Shown here: positions 45,527-55,282 of the stretch, in pieces
How positions within the stretch are numbered: the first letter of the stretch is position 1
Layout of the letters: the number at the start of each line of letters is the position of its first letter
Assembly (NCBI GenBank): GCA_963971535.1
Contig: OZ020587.1
Location: forward strand, 156,072,153-156,136,152
Source: Notolepis coatsorum
Taxonomy: Eukaryota > Chordata > Actinopteri > Aulopiformes > Paralepididae
Reading direction: 5' to 3'
DNA: 64,000 nt
The notes under the pieces: model-generated
What the model was told of the DNA's origin: nothing
Database searches by the model: none
The model's input: only the letters and a program-made list of their open reading frames with translations
Program-made: the position numbers and the translations under genes

Positions 45527-46594
45527 TGTTATGGTTTGACACCGACCCCAAACGCAACGACACAAGAGAGTAGGATTCAGAGTTGCCAAAAACAAGGGCT
45601 TGTTTATTAAGACTAAATAAACAGCACAGACTTGGAAGAGTTCAAAACAAAGACTGGAATACAAGCAAGGATGAATGTTGCTGCTCTGCAGCTTCTCCCG
45701 GGATGGTAGTCAGGGGAAGCAGACGCTGACGTCAGAGCCGCTCTGCAGACTTCTCTCGGCAGAATCTCCGAGGTGGTTGCGGGACCGAGAGAGAGAGAGG
45801 GAGCGAGTTAACTCAGAGTGCAGGTGGAACAGAGCAGGTGAACAGGAGAGGTGACTTGTACCCGAAAACAGAGTTATCCAAGTGACTGAATCTTCGGTGT
45901 AAATACACACTGTGAGTAACGTTCCAAACACAATCCCAAGTGATAGATATCTTCGGTGCAAAAAATAAACACTGTGAGCAAAGTCCCAAAATACAAATCC
46001 AATGTGATAATATCTTCGGTGTGTAAACACACAGTGGGAGATGTTAGGCCAAAATATTATCCCAATGAAACAATCCAAAAAAGGCTAAACGCTGGGTGAG
46101 TGACTGTCTGATAAAAAGCTGGAAATCTTCAGTGTTATATAAACACACGAAAAACGGAATTGGATCAAAGACAGTCATAAAAAAACTCACCCAGGCGTTG
46201 TGCGTAAAGAGCGTTGGAACAGAACGGAGCGAGCGCGTCGCCACGGGGAAAGGGTGTCCAAGAGGAATGCTTCTTGAATATCCTGGAGGCAAAGCACAGG
46301 GAAACAACAGCAGGCAGCAGGAACGGCGAATGCAACTGAAATATCAAAACGATCCAACAAAACTTGAATGGGGAAACGGGGTATAAATAATACGGGAATG
46401 CTTAATTGACAAGCAGTGACAGCTGAGGGATGTGATTGATAAGCGTGTGGACGGGGGAGAACCAATCAACGACGTCTCTGGGAAGAAGCGTGTGAATAGG
46501 GGAATGAAATGATTAACAGAAAACAAATGGAAATAGAGCGAGTAGGCTTAAAGGAACAGGGCGAGTAAGTGAGCAAAGGACAAAAACCTCACAA
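45527..46594 (-). mobile_element. Solo LTR inserted in Gypsy gag, related to the 33918-40672 LTRs
   Basis: Starts tgttatggtttg and ends acctcaca like the 2571-bp LTRs, and shares 'ctctcggcagaatctccgag' and 'tgagtgactg' blocks, but is only about 1.07 kb and lacks the minisatellites. aatac precedes it (45522-45526) and follows it (46595-46599) as a 5-bp target duplication, with one extra A at 46594. TATA (ggtataaataatac at 46379) and poly(A) signal (plus tttatt at 45603) fit minus orientation. No internal region remains, so it arose by LTR-LTR recombination or is a minimal element. Confidence 0.85.
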
Positions 46595-47602
46595 AATACT
46601 GTGATTGATGCATCCAAAATGAATCTTGTGTTACGTTCAGATGCAAATGCCCCACCCTATTTTAGAGGGGACAGCACAGATAAGTGCTCTGTTTTTGAGT
46701 GGGAGGAACTCATGAGGACGTATCTCAGAAAGAAAAATAACTGTACTGGAGCTGAACAAGTTGAGGAGGTTATGAACAAGCTAATGGGGAGGGCCCGGGA
46801 CGTTACCAAAGTATGGATGCGTAGCAACTCAACTGTCAGTGAGGTGGGTGTTATTTTTAGCATTCTGAGGCAACATTTTGGTGATATTATTCACTCAGAT
46901 CTTCCATTAGCTGACTTTTATGCAGTCAAAGCATATGCAAGCGAGAATCCTCTTGACTATTGGATTAGGCTTAACAAAGCAGCAGAAGCCACAGAGCAGT
47001 GTCTTCTTAGTAAGGGGGAACCTCAGACTAGCCTGAGCCAGCATCTAGTTCTCATGTTCATCCGTAACTGCCCCGATAAGGAGTTGTCCTTAGTGTTCAA
47101 AAGTAAGCCATCTCGTGAGTGGACAGCAGGTGAGGTGCAGGGACATTTGGATGAATATTTGAGAGAACATAGAGCGAGTCGAGGTCGGTTGACACAACAT
47201 GTGGTCGCCATTGAGTCATCACAGGAGAGGGTGGTTGTTAATCACGAACAAAGCGTGTCACCTATGGCTGTCAGTAGTCCAGAGCTAGAGCAGCTGTCGT
47301 CTGTATCTGAGAATAACACAATGGATAGAGTTTTGAGAGTGTTAGAAATGGCTTTAGGCAACAACACTCAGTCTGTACAAAATGGTCCTTATGTACAAAA
47401 TGGCCCCCATAGACAGTTCCCCAAACATTCTCAAGAATGTCAGGTTTGTGGCAGTTTGGAGCACAACACTAGGACGCACTGTAGGACGCACAGGCTGTGT
47501 TTCAAGTGTCTGGGTCCAGGGCATATTGGTATCTATTGTGGGCAGACCACTCCTAGACAGCCCCCTGGTCAGAGACAGGCTGGTCCTCCTCAGGAAAACT
47601 AG
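46595..47602 (+). pseudogene. Gypsy gag, C-terminal part with zinc knuckle (interrupted)
   Basis: Open from the insertion to the TAG at 47600-47602. After the insertion it reads APPYFRGDSTDKCSVFEWEE and DYWIRLNKAAEATEQCL, a capsid-like retrotransposon Gag, and ends with cysteine motifs CQVCGSLEHNTRTHC and CFKCLGPGHIGIYC (CX2CX4HX4C zinc knuckle) for RNA binding. The protease frame overlaps the end of this ORF in the -1 frame. The N-terminal part lies at 45135-45526. Confidence 0.85.
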
Positions 47603-48771
47603 CCGGCCCTCATTCAAAGGAGGACAATGTGGGCCCCTATGGTTTTTCCTCCAATTGCAATGATGATATTCAGTCTGTATATACGTCCGTTTGTGAAGCA
47701 GCACCCAAAGACAAGACAGTAATTATGCAGAATGTGACCAGAACATCCCAAAGTGACAGTTTATTTTTCACCACCGTATTAACAGGAGACAAGGTTGAGT
47801 TACAGGGGATGTTAGATAGCGGATCCATGGCTACTTCTCTGCGCGCTGATGTGGTTCCTCGGCTGAGGGAGGCAGGAGTAGTGACGGGTGATTTGATATC
47901 GACTACCAATGTTGTTCTTGTGGGGTGTGGTGGGAAACAGACTAGTCCGGTGGGAACGTGTGAGCTGAAACTTAAGCTTTACGGTTTTGAATACATAGTA
48001 CCAGTCTTGATAGTGGAGGGTCAGGTTGATGAGCTCATTATAGGCACCAATGTGATGAAGCCCTTAATCAGACAGTTCAAATCCACGGGGGCCTACTGGC
48101 GCATATTGGGAAAAGCTGAGTCACCATGTCAGGACGAAAACAGTCAGTTTATCAGGTTCATGGCCAATCTTGAGAGATGGAGGGGGGAGGAAATTCCTGA
48201 CAAAGTGGGAACAGTCAAGTTGAAACAGGCCGTAACACTTGAACCGATGAGTGAGCATGTAGTGTGGGGTCGTCTCCCACCCAGGACAAAACTTTCTATG
48301 GGAAGTACCGTTATTGTTGAGCCCAGCGCCTCTCGTTGTGTGCACCGTAACATACTAGTTGGCAGGGTAGTTACACCTCTCTGGGGGGATGGGTGGCTTC
48401 CTGTCAAGATTATAAATCCGACTACCAAAGCTATCACCTTGAGACGGAATGCAAAAGTGGCTGACGTATATCCATGCATTGCATTAGAAGATTTTGACAG
48501 TGATACGAACACGTCAGTCCACCAGAATGCCGGTAGAGTGAGTAGTGGCAGCTCTCACGGCAGTCTTACAGCTAGGAGTTGTGCTAGCAACAATGTAGCT
48601 AGGGGGAATGATAGACTGGCTAGTCTAGGGCTCCAGAACCTGTCAGTTGATGACTGTCAGGTCTCACCAGTCTGGAAAGATAGACTGACTGACCTAATTG
48701 AGAACTATGAGGATGTGTTTTCTAGACACCGGTTGGATTGTGGTGAGGCTTCTGTCACCGTATCCGACTGA
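47581..48771 (+). CDS. Gypsy protease region, in -1 frame relative to gag
   Basis: The frame is open from upstream of the gag stop (at least 47581) to TGA at 48769-48771. The aspartic protease active site LDSGSMATSLRADVV (DSG) is at about 47813-47855, with IGTNVMKPL further on as the second conserved segment. It probably cleaves the Gag-Pol precursor. It has no good ATG near its start, so it is likely expressed by -1 frameshifting from gag around ggaaaac (47593-47599). It ends in a second -1 frame change against the RT ORF. Confidence 0.82.
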   Translation, partial: WSSSGKLAGPHSKEDNVGPYGFSSNCNDDIQSVYTSVCEAAPKDKTVIMQNVTRTSQSDSLFFTTVLTGDKVELQGMLDSGSMATSLRADVVPRLREAGVVTGDLISTTNVVLVGCGGKQTSPVGTCELKLKLYGFEYIVPVLIVEGQVDELIIGTNVMKPLIRQFKSTGAYWRILGKAESPCQDENSQFIRFMANLERWRGEEIPDKVGTVKLKQAVTLEPMSEHVVWGRLPPRTKLSMGSTVIVEPSASRCVHRNILVGRVVTPLWGDGWLPVKIINPTTKAITLRRNAKVADVYPCIALEDFDSDTNTSVHQNAGRVSSGSSHGSLTARSCASNNVARGNDRLASLGLQNLSVDDCQVSPVWKDRLTDLIENYEDVFSRHRLDCGEASVTVSD

Positions 48772-51700
48772 CTGACGATCGGCCCTTTCGGTTACCTTAC
48801 CGGAGGCTCTCCCCCGCCCATTACCAAAAGTTGAGAGAGACTCTGAACGAGATGGAGGACAGGGAGATAATTAGGAAGTCGAGTAGTGAGTATGCATCCC
48901 CCCTTGTTCTCTGTTGGAAAAAGAATGGGGACTTGAGACTGTGCACAGATTTCAGGTGGTTAAACGCTCGCACAGTGAAAGATGCACATCCATTACCTCA
49001 TCAAGCAGATGTACTTGCAGCGTTGGGAGGCAAAGCCTTTTTCAGTTCTATGGATTTGACATCCGGATATTACAATGTCCCACTGCATGAGGATGATAAG
49101 AAATACACTGCGTTCTCCTCTCCTCTCGGTTTACATGAATATAACCGTATGCCCCAGGGGCTTTGTAACAGTCCAGCTACGTTCATGAGAATGATGCTCA
49201 CAATCTTTGGTGATCAGAACTCACTGAGTCTTCTCTGTTATTTAGATGACCTTCTGGTCTTTGGCAAGTCTGAAGAAGAGAGCTTGCAGAGGCTGGAGAT
49301 GGTATTTCAGCGTTTACGAGAACACAATCTGAAGTTGTCTCCGTCTAAGTGTCAGTTTCTGAGAAAGTCACTGAAGTTTTTGGGACACATTGTTTCTCGG
49401 GAAGGGATAGCCACAGACCCCGATAAGGTGCAGGCTATAGTGGGTGTGACGGAGAGCGATATTATGGAGTCGGATGGGGTCACCCCGTCTGCCAATAAGA
49501 TCCGGTCATTTTTAGGAATGGTGGTGTATTATCAACATTACATTGAGAACTGCTCTGTAGTTGCAAGACCACTGTTTCAGTTGACCACGGGTGTGAAAAA
49601 GCCACGGAGAGGCAAAGTAAAAGGGAAGAGAGCTGCCCCCCTTCGTAGGCTTAGTGCAGCAGACTGGACTGTGGAGTGTAGGGAGGCCTTTGAGGCGTTA
49701 AAAGCCGCATTGGTGGGACAAGCTCTGTTGGCTCACCCTGACTTTTCTCAGCCATTTTTATTGTCTGTAGATGCATCCACTAGTGGACTGGGAGCTGTGC
49801 TTTCACAAGTGCAGGAAGGGTGTAGCACAGCCAGGCCCATAGCTTTTGCTAGTAAATCTTTGAATCATGCTCAGTCTAAATATCCAGCTCATAGGCTTGA
49901 GTTTCTCGCCATGAAATGGGCTATACACGACAAGTTTAGCCATTGGCTGCGAGGACATAAATTTACAGTGTGGACAGATAATAATCCACTTAAGTACATC
50001 CTCACAAAGCCAAAACTCGATGCGTGCGAGCAGAGATGGGTGGCTAAGCTGGCACCTTTTGATTTTGACATTCAGTACATTCCTGGGCCTAAAAATACAG
50101 TAGCTGATGCACTGAGCAGGGAGCCTTTTACTAAGCCTAGGGTGATGCACAGGCTGACAAGGACCTCGTATGATGTCTTGTTGAGGGAGGCTAAAGGTTT
50201 GGAGGTGGATGACGTGCAGAACATGTTCCGTCTTACCTGTGAGGAACCAGAGGTGAGGAGGAAGGGCCTAGGGTTGTCCACCCAGAGTTCCCTTAAGGCC
50301 AGTGGTGAGGTGGGTAGTGACAGTGGGAGCATATCCCGTGAAGAGGTATCTGCTGTACTCCACACACATCGCTGTTGGGAGGATGGCGCAGCTATGAGAG
50401 CAGTCTCTCATGTGCAGCAGTTAGAAAGGTTGGTGTCCATGGGACAGAGCCCATTGCCTGTCCTCACGCATGAGGAATTGTACGACAAGCAGTGCCAGGA
50501 CCCTGTTACTGGTAGAGTCAAATTCTTTGTAGATAGAGGCCGCCGCCCATCTCGAAGAGAGAGAGTTCATGAGTCGAAAGAAACAAACCGCACATTGAGA
50601 CAGTGGGGAAAACTCACAACCAAATTAGGAGTGTTGTACCGTGTTTCAAAACACGTTGTGAGTAAGAAGAAGGTCTTTCAATATGTTGTACCGAGCGCTC
50701 TGAGAGGACAGGTGCTGAAAGGGGTACATGATGAGGCTGGTCACCAGGGCCAGCAGCGCACATTGTGGCTCACTAGACAACGTTTCTATTGGGACTCCAT
50801 GGAAAAGGATGTCAAAGAATATGTGAGTCATTGTAAGAGATGTGTACTGAGCAAAGCACCTGAGCCGGAGGCTAGGGCTCCGCTGGTATCTATAGTCACC
50901 ACTGCACCACTGGAGTTGGTGTGTATTGACTTTTGGTCGGCTGAGGATGCCAATAATAAGTCCATTGATGTGCTTGTTATAACTGACCATTTTACCAAAC
51001 TAGCGTGTGCTTATCCGTGTCCCAATCAATCTGCAAAGACGGTGGCCAGAGTGCTCTGGAATAATTTTTTTTCTGTTTATGGTTTTGCAGCCTGCATTCA
51101 TAGCGACAGAGGGGCTAATTTTGAGAGTGCACTCATTGCAGAAATGCTTCAGATGGCAGGGGTTGAAAAATCCCATACCACGCCATACCATCCTATGGGA
51201 AATGGACAAGCAGAACGTCTAAACCGCACTTTAGGTAGTATGATCCGTGCTTTGCCACCTCGTTCCAAGGTGAAATGGCCTCAGATGTTGAACACATTGA
51301 CGTTCGCTTATAATTGCACGGTGCATGAGACCACAGAGCTCCCACCCTTCTTTTTGATGTTTGGCCGCACCCCAAGATTACCTGTCGATGTTATGTTTGA
51401 GAGTGTCCTTTTGGATGGAGATACGGTGGATGTGGATAAGTATGTCCAGTCACTGGGAAAGGATCTGAGGGAAGCAATGGCACTTGCTCAAAAGCATGCT
51501 GAGAAGCAACAGACCAGGCAAGCTGAGGTGTATAATAGACAGTTAAAGGGACATGCGGTAGAGAAGGGGGATCGGGTCTTGCTGGCAAATAAGGGGGAGC
51601 GAGGCAAGAAAAAGCTAGCTGACCGCTGGGAGAGTGCCGTCTATACTGTAGTGTGTAAAAACAGTGTGCTGAACATATACAGTATCCGTCATCCTGTCAC

Positions 51701-52361
51701 AGGGAGGATTAAGACTGTTCATAGGAATTTGATTATGCCCGTCAATTTCCTGCCTCTGCCGTCATGGGATGAGCCAGAGATAGAGGTGTCTATTCCTGGC
51801 ACTGTTCCGAGTGAGGAAATGACAGATGATTCTGATCAGGATGAGCTGAGAACTGCCCGGTGGGTTGCTCATCTTCCTGAGTCCAGTGTGGAGGGGGTAG
51901 TAGATACAGTGACAGGGAAGGGTGTATCAGAGCCGGCAGAGGTGCAGGTGGGAAGCATGGGTAGTGATCAACATCATAGAATTACACTTGAGACACATAA
52001 TGGTGAGGAGCAGGAGTGTAAACTGAAGAAACCATGCCACTTTTGGATGGAGGGACCAGATGCAGATGTTGAATCAGAGGAGTCATACTCTGTAATTGTT
52101 TATCAGGATAGTGATCAGTCGTCAGACACGACAACTGTGGAATCATTTACTGGAGACATGTTGGCTTCGGAGGAGGCCCCTTGTAGTGCATCCTTATTTG
52201 TACCAGTGAGTGAACCTGAATCGGCCATTGTCACTGTCACACCGAGTGTAGTTGAGGTACCTCAAGGGGTTTACACTAGGCTGGGGAGGCTCATCAGGCC
52301 AGTTAACAGGCTCATTCAGACGATGGCTGTACAAAGAGTCAGGGCTCTGCTGTCATCCTAA
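48747..52361 (+). CDS. Gypsy pol: reverse transcriptase, RNase H, integrase
   Basis: About 1200 codons without a stop. RT: IIRKSSSEYASPLVLCWKKN, CTDFRWLNARTVKDAHPLP, FFSSMDLTSGYYNVPL and LCYLDDLLVF with catalytic YLDD near 49238. RNase H: LLSVDASTSGLGAVLSQ near 49760. Integrase: HHCC zinc finger (HDEAGHQGQQRTL...CKRCVL) at about 50725-50850, catalytic Asp in LVCIDFW, Asp in HSDRGANF near 51100 and Glu in GNGQAERLNRTL near 51200. A C-terminal acidic tail runs to 52361. The frame opens at 48747 and overlaps the protease ORF by about 25 bp in the -1 frame, by mutation or recoding. No in-frame stops, so otherwise intact. Confidence 0.93.
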   Translation, partial: GFCHRIRLTDDRPFRLPYRRLSPAHYQKLRETLNEMEDREIIRKSSSEYASPLVLCWKKNGDLRLCTDFRWLNARTVKDAHPLPHQADVLAALGGKAFFSSMDLTSGYYNVPLHEDDKKYTAFSSPLGLHEYNRMPQGLCNSPATFMRMMLTIFGDQNSLSLLCYLDDLLVFGKSEEESLQRLEMVFQRLREHNLKLSPSKCQFLRKSLKFLGHIVSREGIATDPDKVQAIVGVTESDIMESDGVTPSANKIRSFLGMVVYYQHYIENCSVVARPLFQLTTGVKKPRRGKVKGKRAAPLRRLSAADWTVECREAFEALKAALVGQALLAHPDFSQPFLLSVDASTSGLGAVLSQVQEGCSTARPIAFASKSLNHAQSKYPAHRLEFLAMKWAIHDKFSHWLRGHKFTVWTDNNPLKYILTKPKLDACEQRWVAKLAPFDFDIQYIPGPKNTVADALSREPFTKPRVMHRLTRTSYDVLLREAKGLEVDDVQNMFRLTCEEPEVRRKGLGLSTQSSLKASGEVGSDSGSISREEVSAVLHTHRCWEDGAAMRAVSHVQQLERLVSMGQSPLPVLTHEELYDKQCQDPVTGRVKFFVDRGRRPSRRERVHESKETNRTLRQWGKLTTKLGVLYRVSKHVVSKKKVFQYVVPSALRGQVLKGVHDEAGHQGQQRTLWLTRQRFYWDSMEKDVKEYVSHCKRCVLSKAPEPEARAPLVSIVTTAPLELVCIDFWSAEDANNKSIDVLVITDHFTKLACAYPCPNQSAKTVARVLWNNFFSVYGFAACIHSDRGANFESALIAEMLQMAGVEKSHTTPYHPMGNGQAERLNRTLGSMIRALPPRSKVKWPQMLNTLTFAYNCTVHETTELPPFFLMFGRTPRLPVDVMFESVLLDGDTVDVDKYVQSLGKDLREAMALAQKHAEKQQTRQAEVYNRQLKGHAVEKGDRVLLANKGERGKKKLADRWESAVYTVVCKNSVLNIYSIRHPVTGRIKTVHRNLIMPVNFLPLPSWDEPEIEVSIPGTVPSEEMTDDSDQDELRTARWVAHLPESSVEGVVDTVTGKGVSEPAEVQVGSMGSDQHHRITLETHNGEEQECKLKKPCHFWMEGPDADVESEESYSVIVYQDSDQSSDTTTVESFTGDMLASEEAPCSASLFVPVSEPESAIVTVTPSVVEVPQGVYTRLGRLIRPVNRLIQTMAVQRVRALLSS

Positions 52362-52774
52362 AAGATGACACCATTTTTTTTTGTTTTCTTTTGAGTAATT
52401 CTTTTTATTACTAGAATTTTGTTTCTTTTCTTTCATTGATTTTGCTGTTTGATTTTCTTTGAGTCATACTGGTAGTTACGGTTGTCTATTGCATTAGACA
52501 TGATTTGGTAATTTTGGTGTATTCCATGGTATAAATATGTACATGGCATGTTTTTTTGTCTATGGTTAGATGAGGGATTAGCTACCGTTTATTTTTCCTG
52601 ATCCTTCATCGGGTAGCTTTTGAGCTGGTCAACCTATTTTCTAGGTTTGGAATTAAGGGAATACGCGTTGACTGTAATTTTTTTTTTTTTTCTATTTCTT
52701 TGGTTTATACTTACGCTGTTGAGTTGATTGAAGGGAACACTGTCCATGATCTGGCATAAAACAGTAGGGGAGAA

Positions 52775-53764
52775 TGTAGCAAAGTGAAGTTGTTATGCTA
52801 GAATCATGGACAGAAACTGTTATCTTTCATCTTAAATAAGTAGGCCAAGACGGAAACACTCTTACTTTGAAGGAACAAAGTGGACCGAGCTCACTCTAGT
52901 GTTTTTGGAGGGGTGCCTTGGTTACTAGTTTATATTAATTTCCTCATATTGAGTTATTGATTCTCCAAACGAAATCCCTTTTGGTCTTTTATAATGGGTT
53001 TAGAGAGGATAGGTCATCTTTCCAGTTGAGTATTTGTTGTATTGTAAATACTTTCAACCAATGTACAAAATGGTTTAGCTGGTTTGTCGGCAAGGGAGAC
53101 GCCGGCGGAAGTGGTCGCTCTCTCTGAGTTTGCCGTGAACGAGAGCAGAGGTACGCCCTTTCGGTTATCTAATATCTGATTTAATTGCTATGTATAACTT
53201 GTAAAATTGATTTATGTTTTGGTTTTGGTACTGAAATACCCTGTTGTGTGATGACATTAATTCACCCTGTGTAAAACAGCCACAGTACCGTTGTGTGCTA
53301 ACTAGTATTCTGTTTGGCAAGCACAGGTGGACTACACGGTGATGATGGTAGCTCACGCCATGTTTTGTGTGTGCTGTGTTGGTTCAATAACAGGTATGAA
53401 CCGTTGTTTTTGTATTTCGGTTTAATTAATGCTTACACACTGTCTTTCATTTCATATTATTTCATATGTTTTTGCTGAAGTTGACTTGTACTGAGCTACA
53501 TGTATTTAATAGTAGCTAACAATTGTTGTAACTGTGGATGGCGCGCTGTTTTGAATGTGCGCGCGCGCTCGCGCTCTTTGAGTTTGTCATGAACGAGAGC
53601 AGAGGTGGACTACACGGTGATGATGGTAGCTCACGCCATGTTTTGTGTGTGCTGTGTTGGTTCAATAACAGGAGATCACCAATAAAACAACCATCAATTG
53701 AGTACCGTTGTCGGAGTCTACTTCCACCTCACACCAGACACAACGCAGATTGGATCACGCTACA
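52775..53764 (+). repeat. 3' LTR of the Gypsy element, 990 bp
   Basis: Same length as the 5' LTR. I could see only about three differences (near 52925, 53080 and 53140 in this copy), which points to a recent insertion. AATAAA at 53681-53686. Confidence 0.95.
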
Positions 53765-53817
53765 TAAGCATGCTTACATGCTTTTTAATTGCACATAAAA
53801 GGCTTTGCACCCACCCA

Positions 53818-53900
53818 CTCTCTCTCTCTCCCCTTCAATCTATCTCTCTCACTCTCTCTCTCTGTTTCCTTCACTCTCTCTCTCTCACTCTCTCTCTGTC

Positions 53901-53958
<58 letters not shown>

Positions 53959-53970
53959 CTACACACCTAC

Positions 53971-54003
<33 letters not shown>

Positions 54004-54016
54004 GTCACACACACCA
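53818..54016. repeat. (TC)n and (CA)n compound microsatellite
   Basis: CT-rich run at 53818-53946 followed by CA-rich run at 53946-54012, ending about 35 bp before the donor side of the pde11a exon. An (AAC)n stretch lies at 54028-54044, right at the donor. Confidence 0.95.
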
Positions 54017-54051
54017 GGAAAAGGTATAACAACAACAACAACAACACACAC

Positions 54052-54490
54052 CTGATACGCGTCGGGGATGTTGACCGTCTCCCCGTGTTCCGCGACGTAT
54101 CCTATGATCCCTTTGCCCCACGGCACCTGCACCTCGTCCGAGCACGCGCCCCGCGGGGACGGCAGGTGACGCGCCGTGATGCCCGCGTGCACGTCCAAGA
54201 ACTTGGACACCAGCGTCTTCTTGTTGGCGCTGCCCTCCACCAGGAACAGGGAGCAGCGGTCGGCGTCCACCATGATGCAGACGAACACCAGGATCTTGTA
54301 GCTGAGGCTGGCGAGGTCCAGGTCGTTGGAGATGTCCTTCACCAGCTCCAGGAAGAACTCGCGCTCGTTGTGCTCCTTCAGGTAGTACTTGAAGTCCACC
54401 GCCGTGGACGGGTAGCGGGGGAGGTTCACGCGCGACTCCAGGAGCGCGCTGAGGATGTGCGCCGTGGTCGGCGGCAGCGAGCTGGCTTTC
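54052..54490 (-). CDS. pde11a: pde11a exon: region before and first half of the GAF-A domain
   Basis: Internal exon of a dual-specificity cAMP/cGMP phosphodiesterase 11A gene, a cytosolic enzyme that hydrolyses cyclic nucleotides and carries two N-terminal regulatory GAF domains. On the minus strand the frame is open throughout. It reads a TTAHILSALLESRVNLPRYP-type linker, then FFLELVKDISNDLDLASLSY, a CIMVDADRCSLFLVEG segment and VPWGKGIIGYVAEHGETVNI, ending at PDAYQ. This matches the GAF-A region as known for PDE11A rather than PDE5 or PDE6. A CAG acceptor precedes 54490 and a GT donor follows 54052 (cag|gtgtgt), leaving phase 0 after the final Gln codon. GC content is far higher than in the surrounding repeats. 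The family assignment comes from recognition, not a search. The acceptor has only a moderate pyrimidine tract, so the 5' boundary is less certain than the 3' boundary. The catalytic domain and C-terminus are not in the window. Confidence 0.9.
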
Positions 54491-54493
54491 CTG

Positions 54494-54805
54494 AATTAAT
54501 GAATTAATGAATGAATGAAAACTTTATTTAATCCAATCCAATCCAACTTTATTTATAAAGCGCTTTAACAGCCACAGGGGCACAAAGTGCTGTACAGAGG
54601 GAGCATATTAAAAACTATAAGCAGCACTAAAAATAGATATATAAAAAAAAAACAAGAGTACCAAAACAGAGAAGAAGAAAAAAGATGATTGAATTGATTG
54701 ATTGATTGATTGATTGAAAAGTTTATTAACAGATTGCAGAAGGGGATGCAGATCAGAGAAAGACTTTCGTCTTGTTTACATCAGTGTCCCCCATTTTCAA
54801 TTCAT
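54494..54805. repeat. LINE-tail repeats just upstream of the pde11a exon
   Basis: aattaatgaatg repeats abut the acceptor. 54531-54600 has aatccaatccaactttattt then 'ataaagcgctttaacagcc' and 'acaaagtgctgtacag', an L2-like tail. 54692-54716 is a (TTGA)n run, and 54718-54805 matches 28084-28222. Confidence 0.65.
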
Positions 54806-55165
54806 CATAATGACATACATGACATACAGACAGTACTGCTACATCTATACATTTATGACATATCAGATTTGCAAATACAGTACTGTTTGTGATACAAAAA
54901 GTGTCCAGAAAAAGAGTGTATATACATTTGACGTAGAAATTGTACATTGGAGGCGGTTGGGTGGGTGGGGTGGGGTTGGTGGGTGGGGGCTGTACATTGT
55001 AGGGGGGGGGGGGGGTTGGGGTGCTTATAGCTTATCCGCAACAGTAAGTTACTTCCGGGGTAGGCCTGATTGGCCCCGACAGGCACGTGACGCGCAACTT
55101 TCTCTGCCGGCAGAGCTTGCGGAATTATGTAACCGCCCAAATCTGCCATGATTTTCATTCGGCGC
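54806..55165. other. No gene; G-rich run
   Basis: A low-complexity G/T-rich stretch at 54948-55022 (ggtgggtggggt and an 11-G run). The remainder has no recognised feature. Confidence 0.5.
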
Positions 55166-55231
55166 TTCAGCTCACCTGGCAGAGCAGCGGTCCTGCGGTC
55201 CTGCGGTCCGTTGTTGACTAGTTTGAATCCC
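55166..55231 (+). other. tRNA-like sequence
   Basis: cagctcacctggcagagcag at 55168-55187 resembles a tRNA D-arm/A box, and gtttgaatcc at 55221-55230 resembles a B box. The intervening part contains a duplicated cctgcggt. Probably a tRNA pseudogene or SINE head; no clear acceptor stem. Confidence 0.4.
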
Positions 55232-55282
55232 ATCAAAAAAAATTTTTTAACGTGATTTTTTTTTTAACGTGTATTCTTTCGC

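Larger units (their letters stand above)
43856..53764 (+). mobile_element. Ty3/Gypsy LTR retrotransposon, nearly complete, interrupted in gag
   Basis: Two 990-bp LTRs with TG...CA ends and a 4-bp target duplication taag (43852-43855 and 53765-53768). The internal region has a primer-binding candidate tggtgccgagac (44849 on), gag, protease, RT-RNase H-integrase and a polypurine tract agtaggggagaa (52763-52774) next to the 3' LTR. The order RT, RNase H, integrase places it in Ty3/Gypsy. No env. A 1067-bp solo LTR of another family splits gag. It is antisense to pde11a. Confidence 0.95.
26421..54051 (-). other. pde11a: pde11a intron, about 27.6 kb, mostly transposon-derived
   Basis: Everything between the two exons. 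Flanking splice sites (gt at 54051-54050, ag at 26422-26421 on the minus strand) are both phase 0. Major contents are a hAT MITE, a Rex1-like LINE, a hAT element at 31338-32791, a hAT-like element carrying a non-coding LTR element (33115-40761), and a Gypsy element (43856-53764) carrying a solo LTR. The Gypsy and Rex1 elements are antisense to pde11a, and the 33918-40672 LTR element is sense. Most of the length is explained by insertions that still have recognisable target duplications, so the intron has probably grown recently. Confidence 0.85.

Noticed and set aside
43856..53764. Endogenous retrovirus
   Set aside because: No env-like ORF follows the integrase; only an acidic pol tail and a short spacer precede the polypurine tract, and the pol sequence is of fish Ty3/Gypsy type.
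53698..54507. 269-codon plus-strand frame across 53698-54507
   Set aside because: It is the antisense of the pde11a exon plus microsatellite; GC-rich codons on the other strand explain the open frame.
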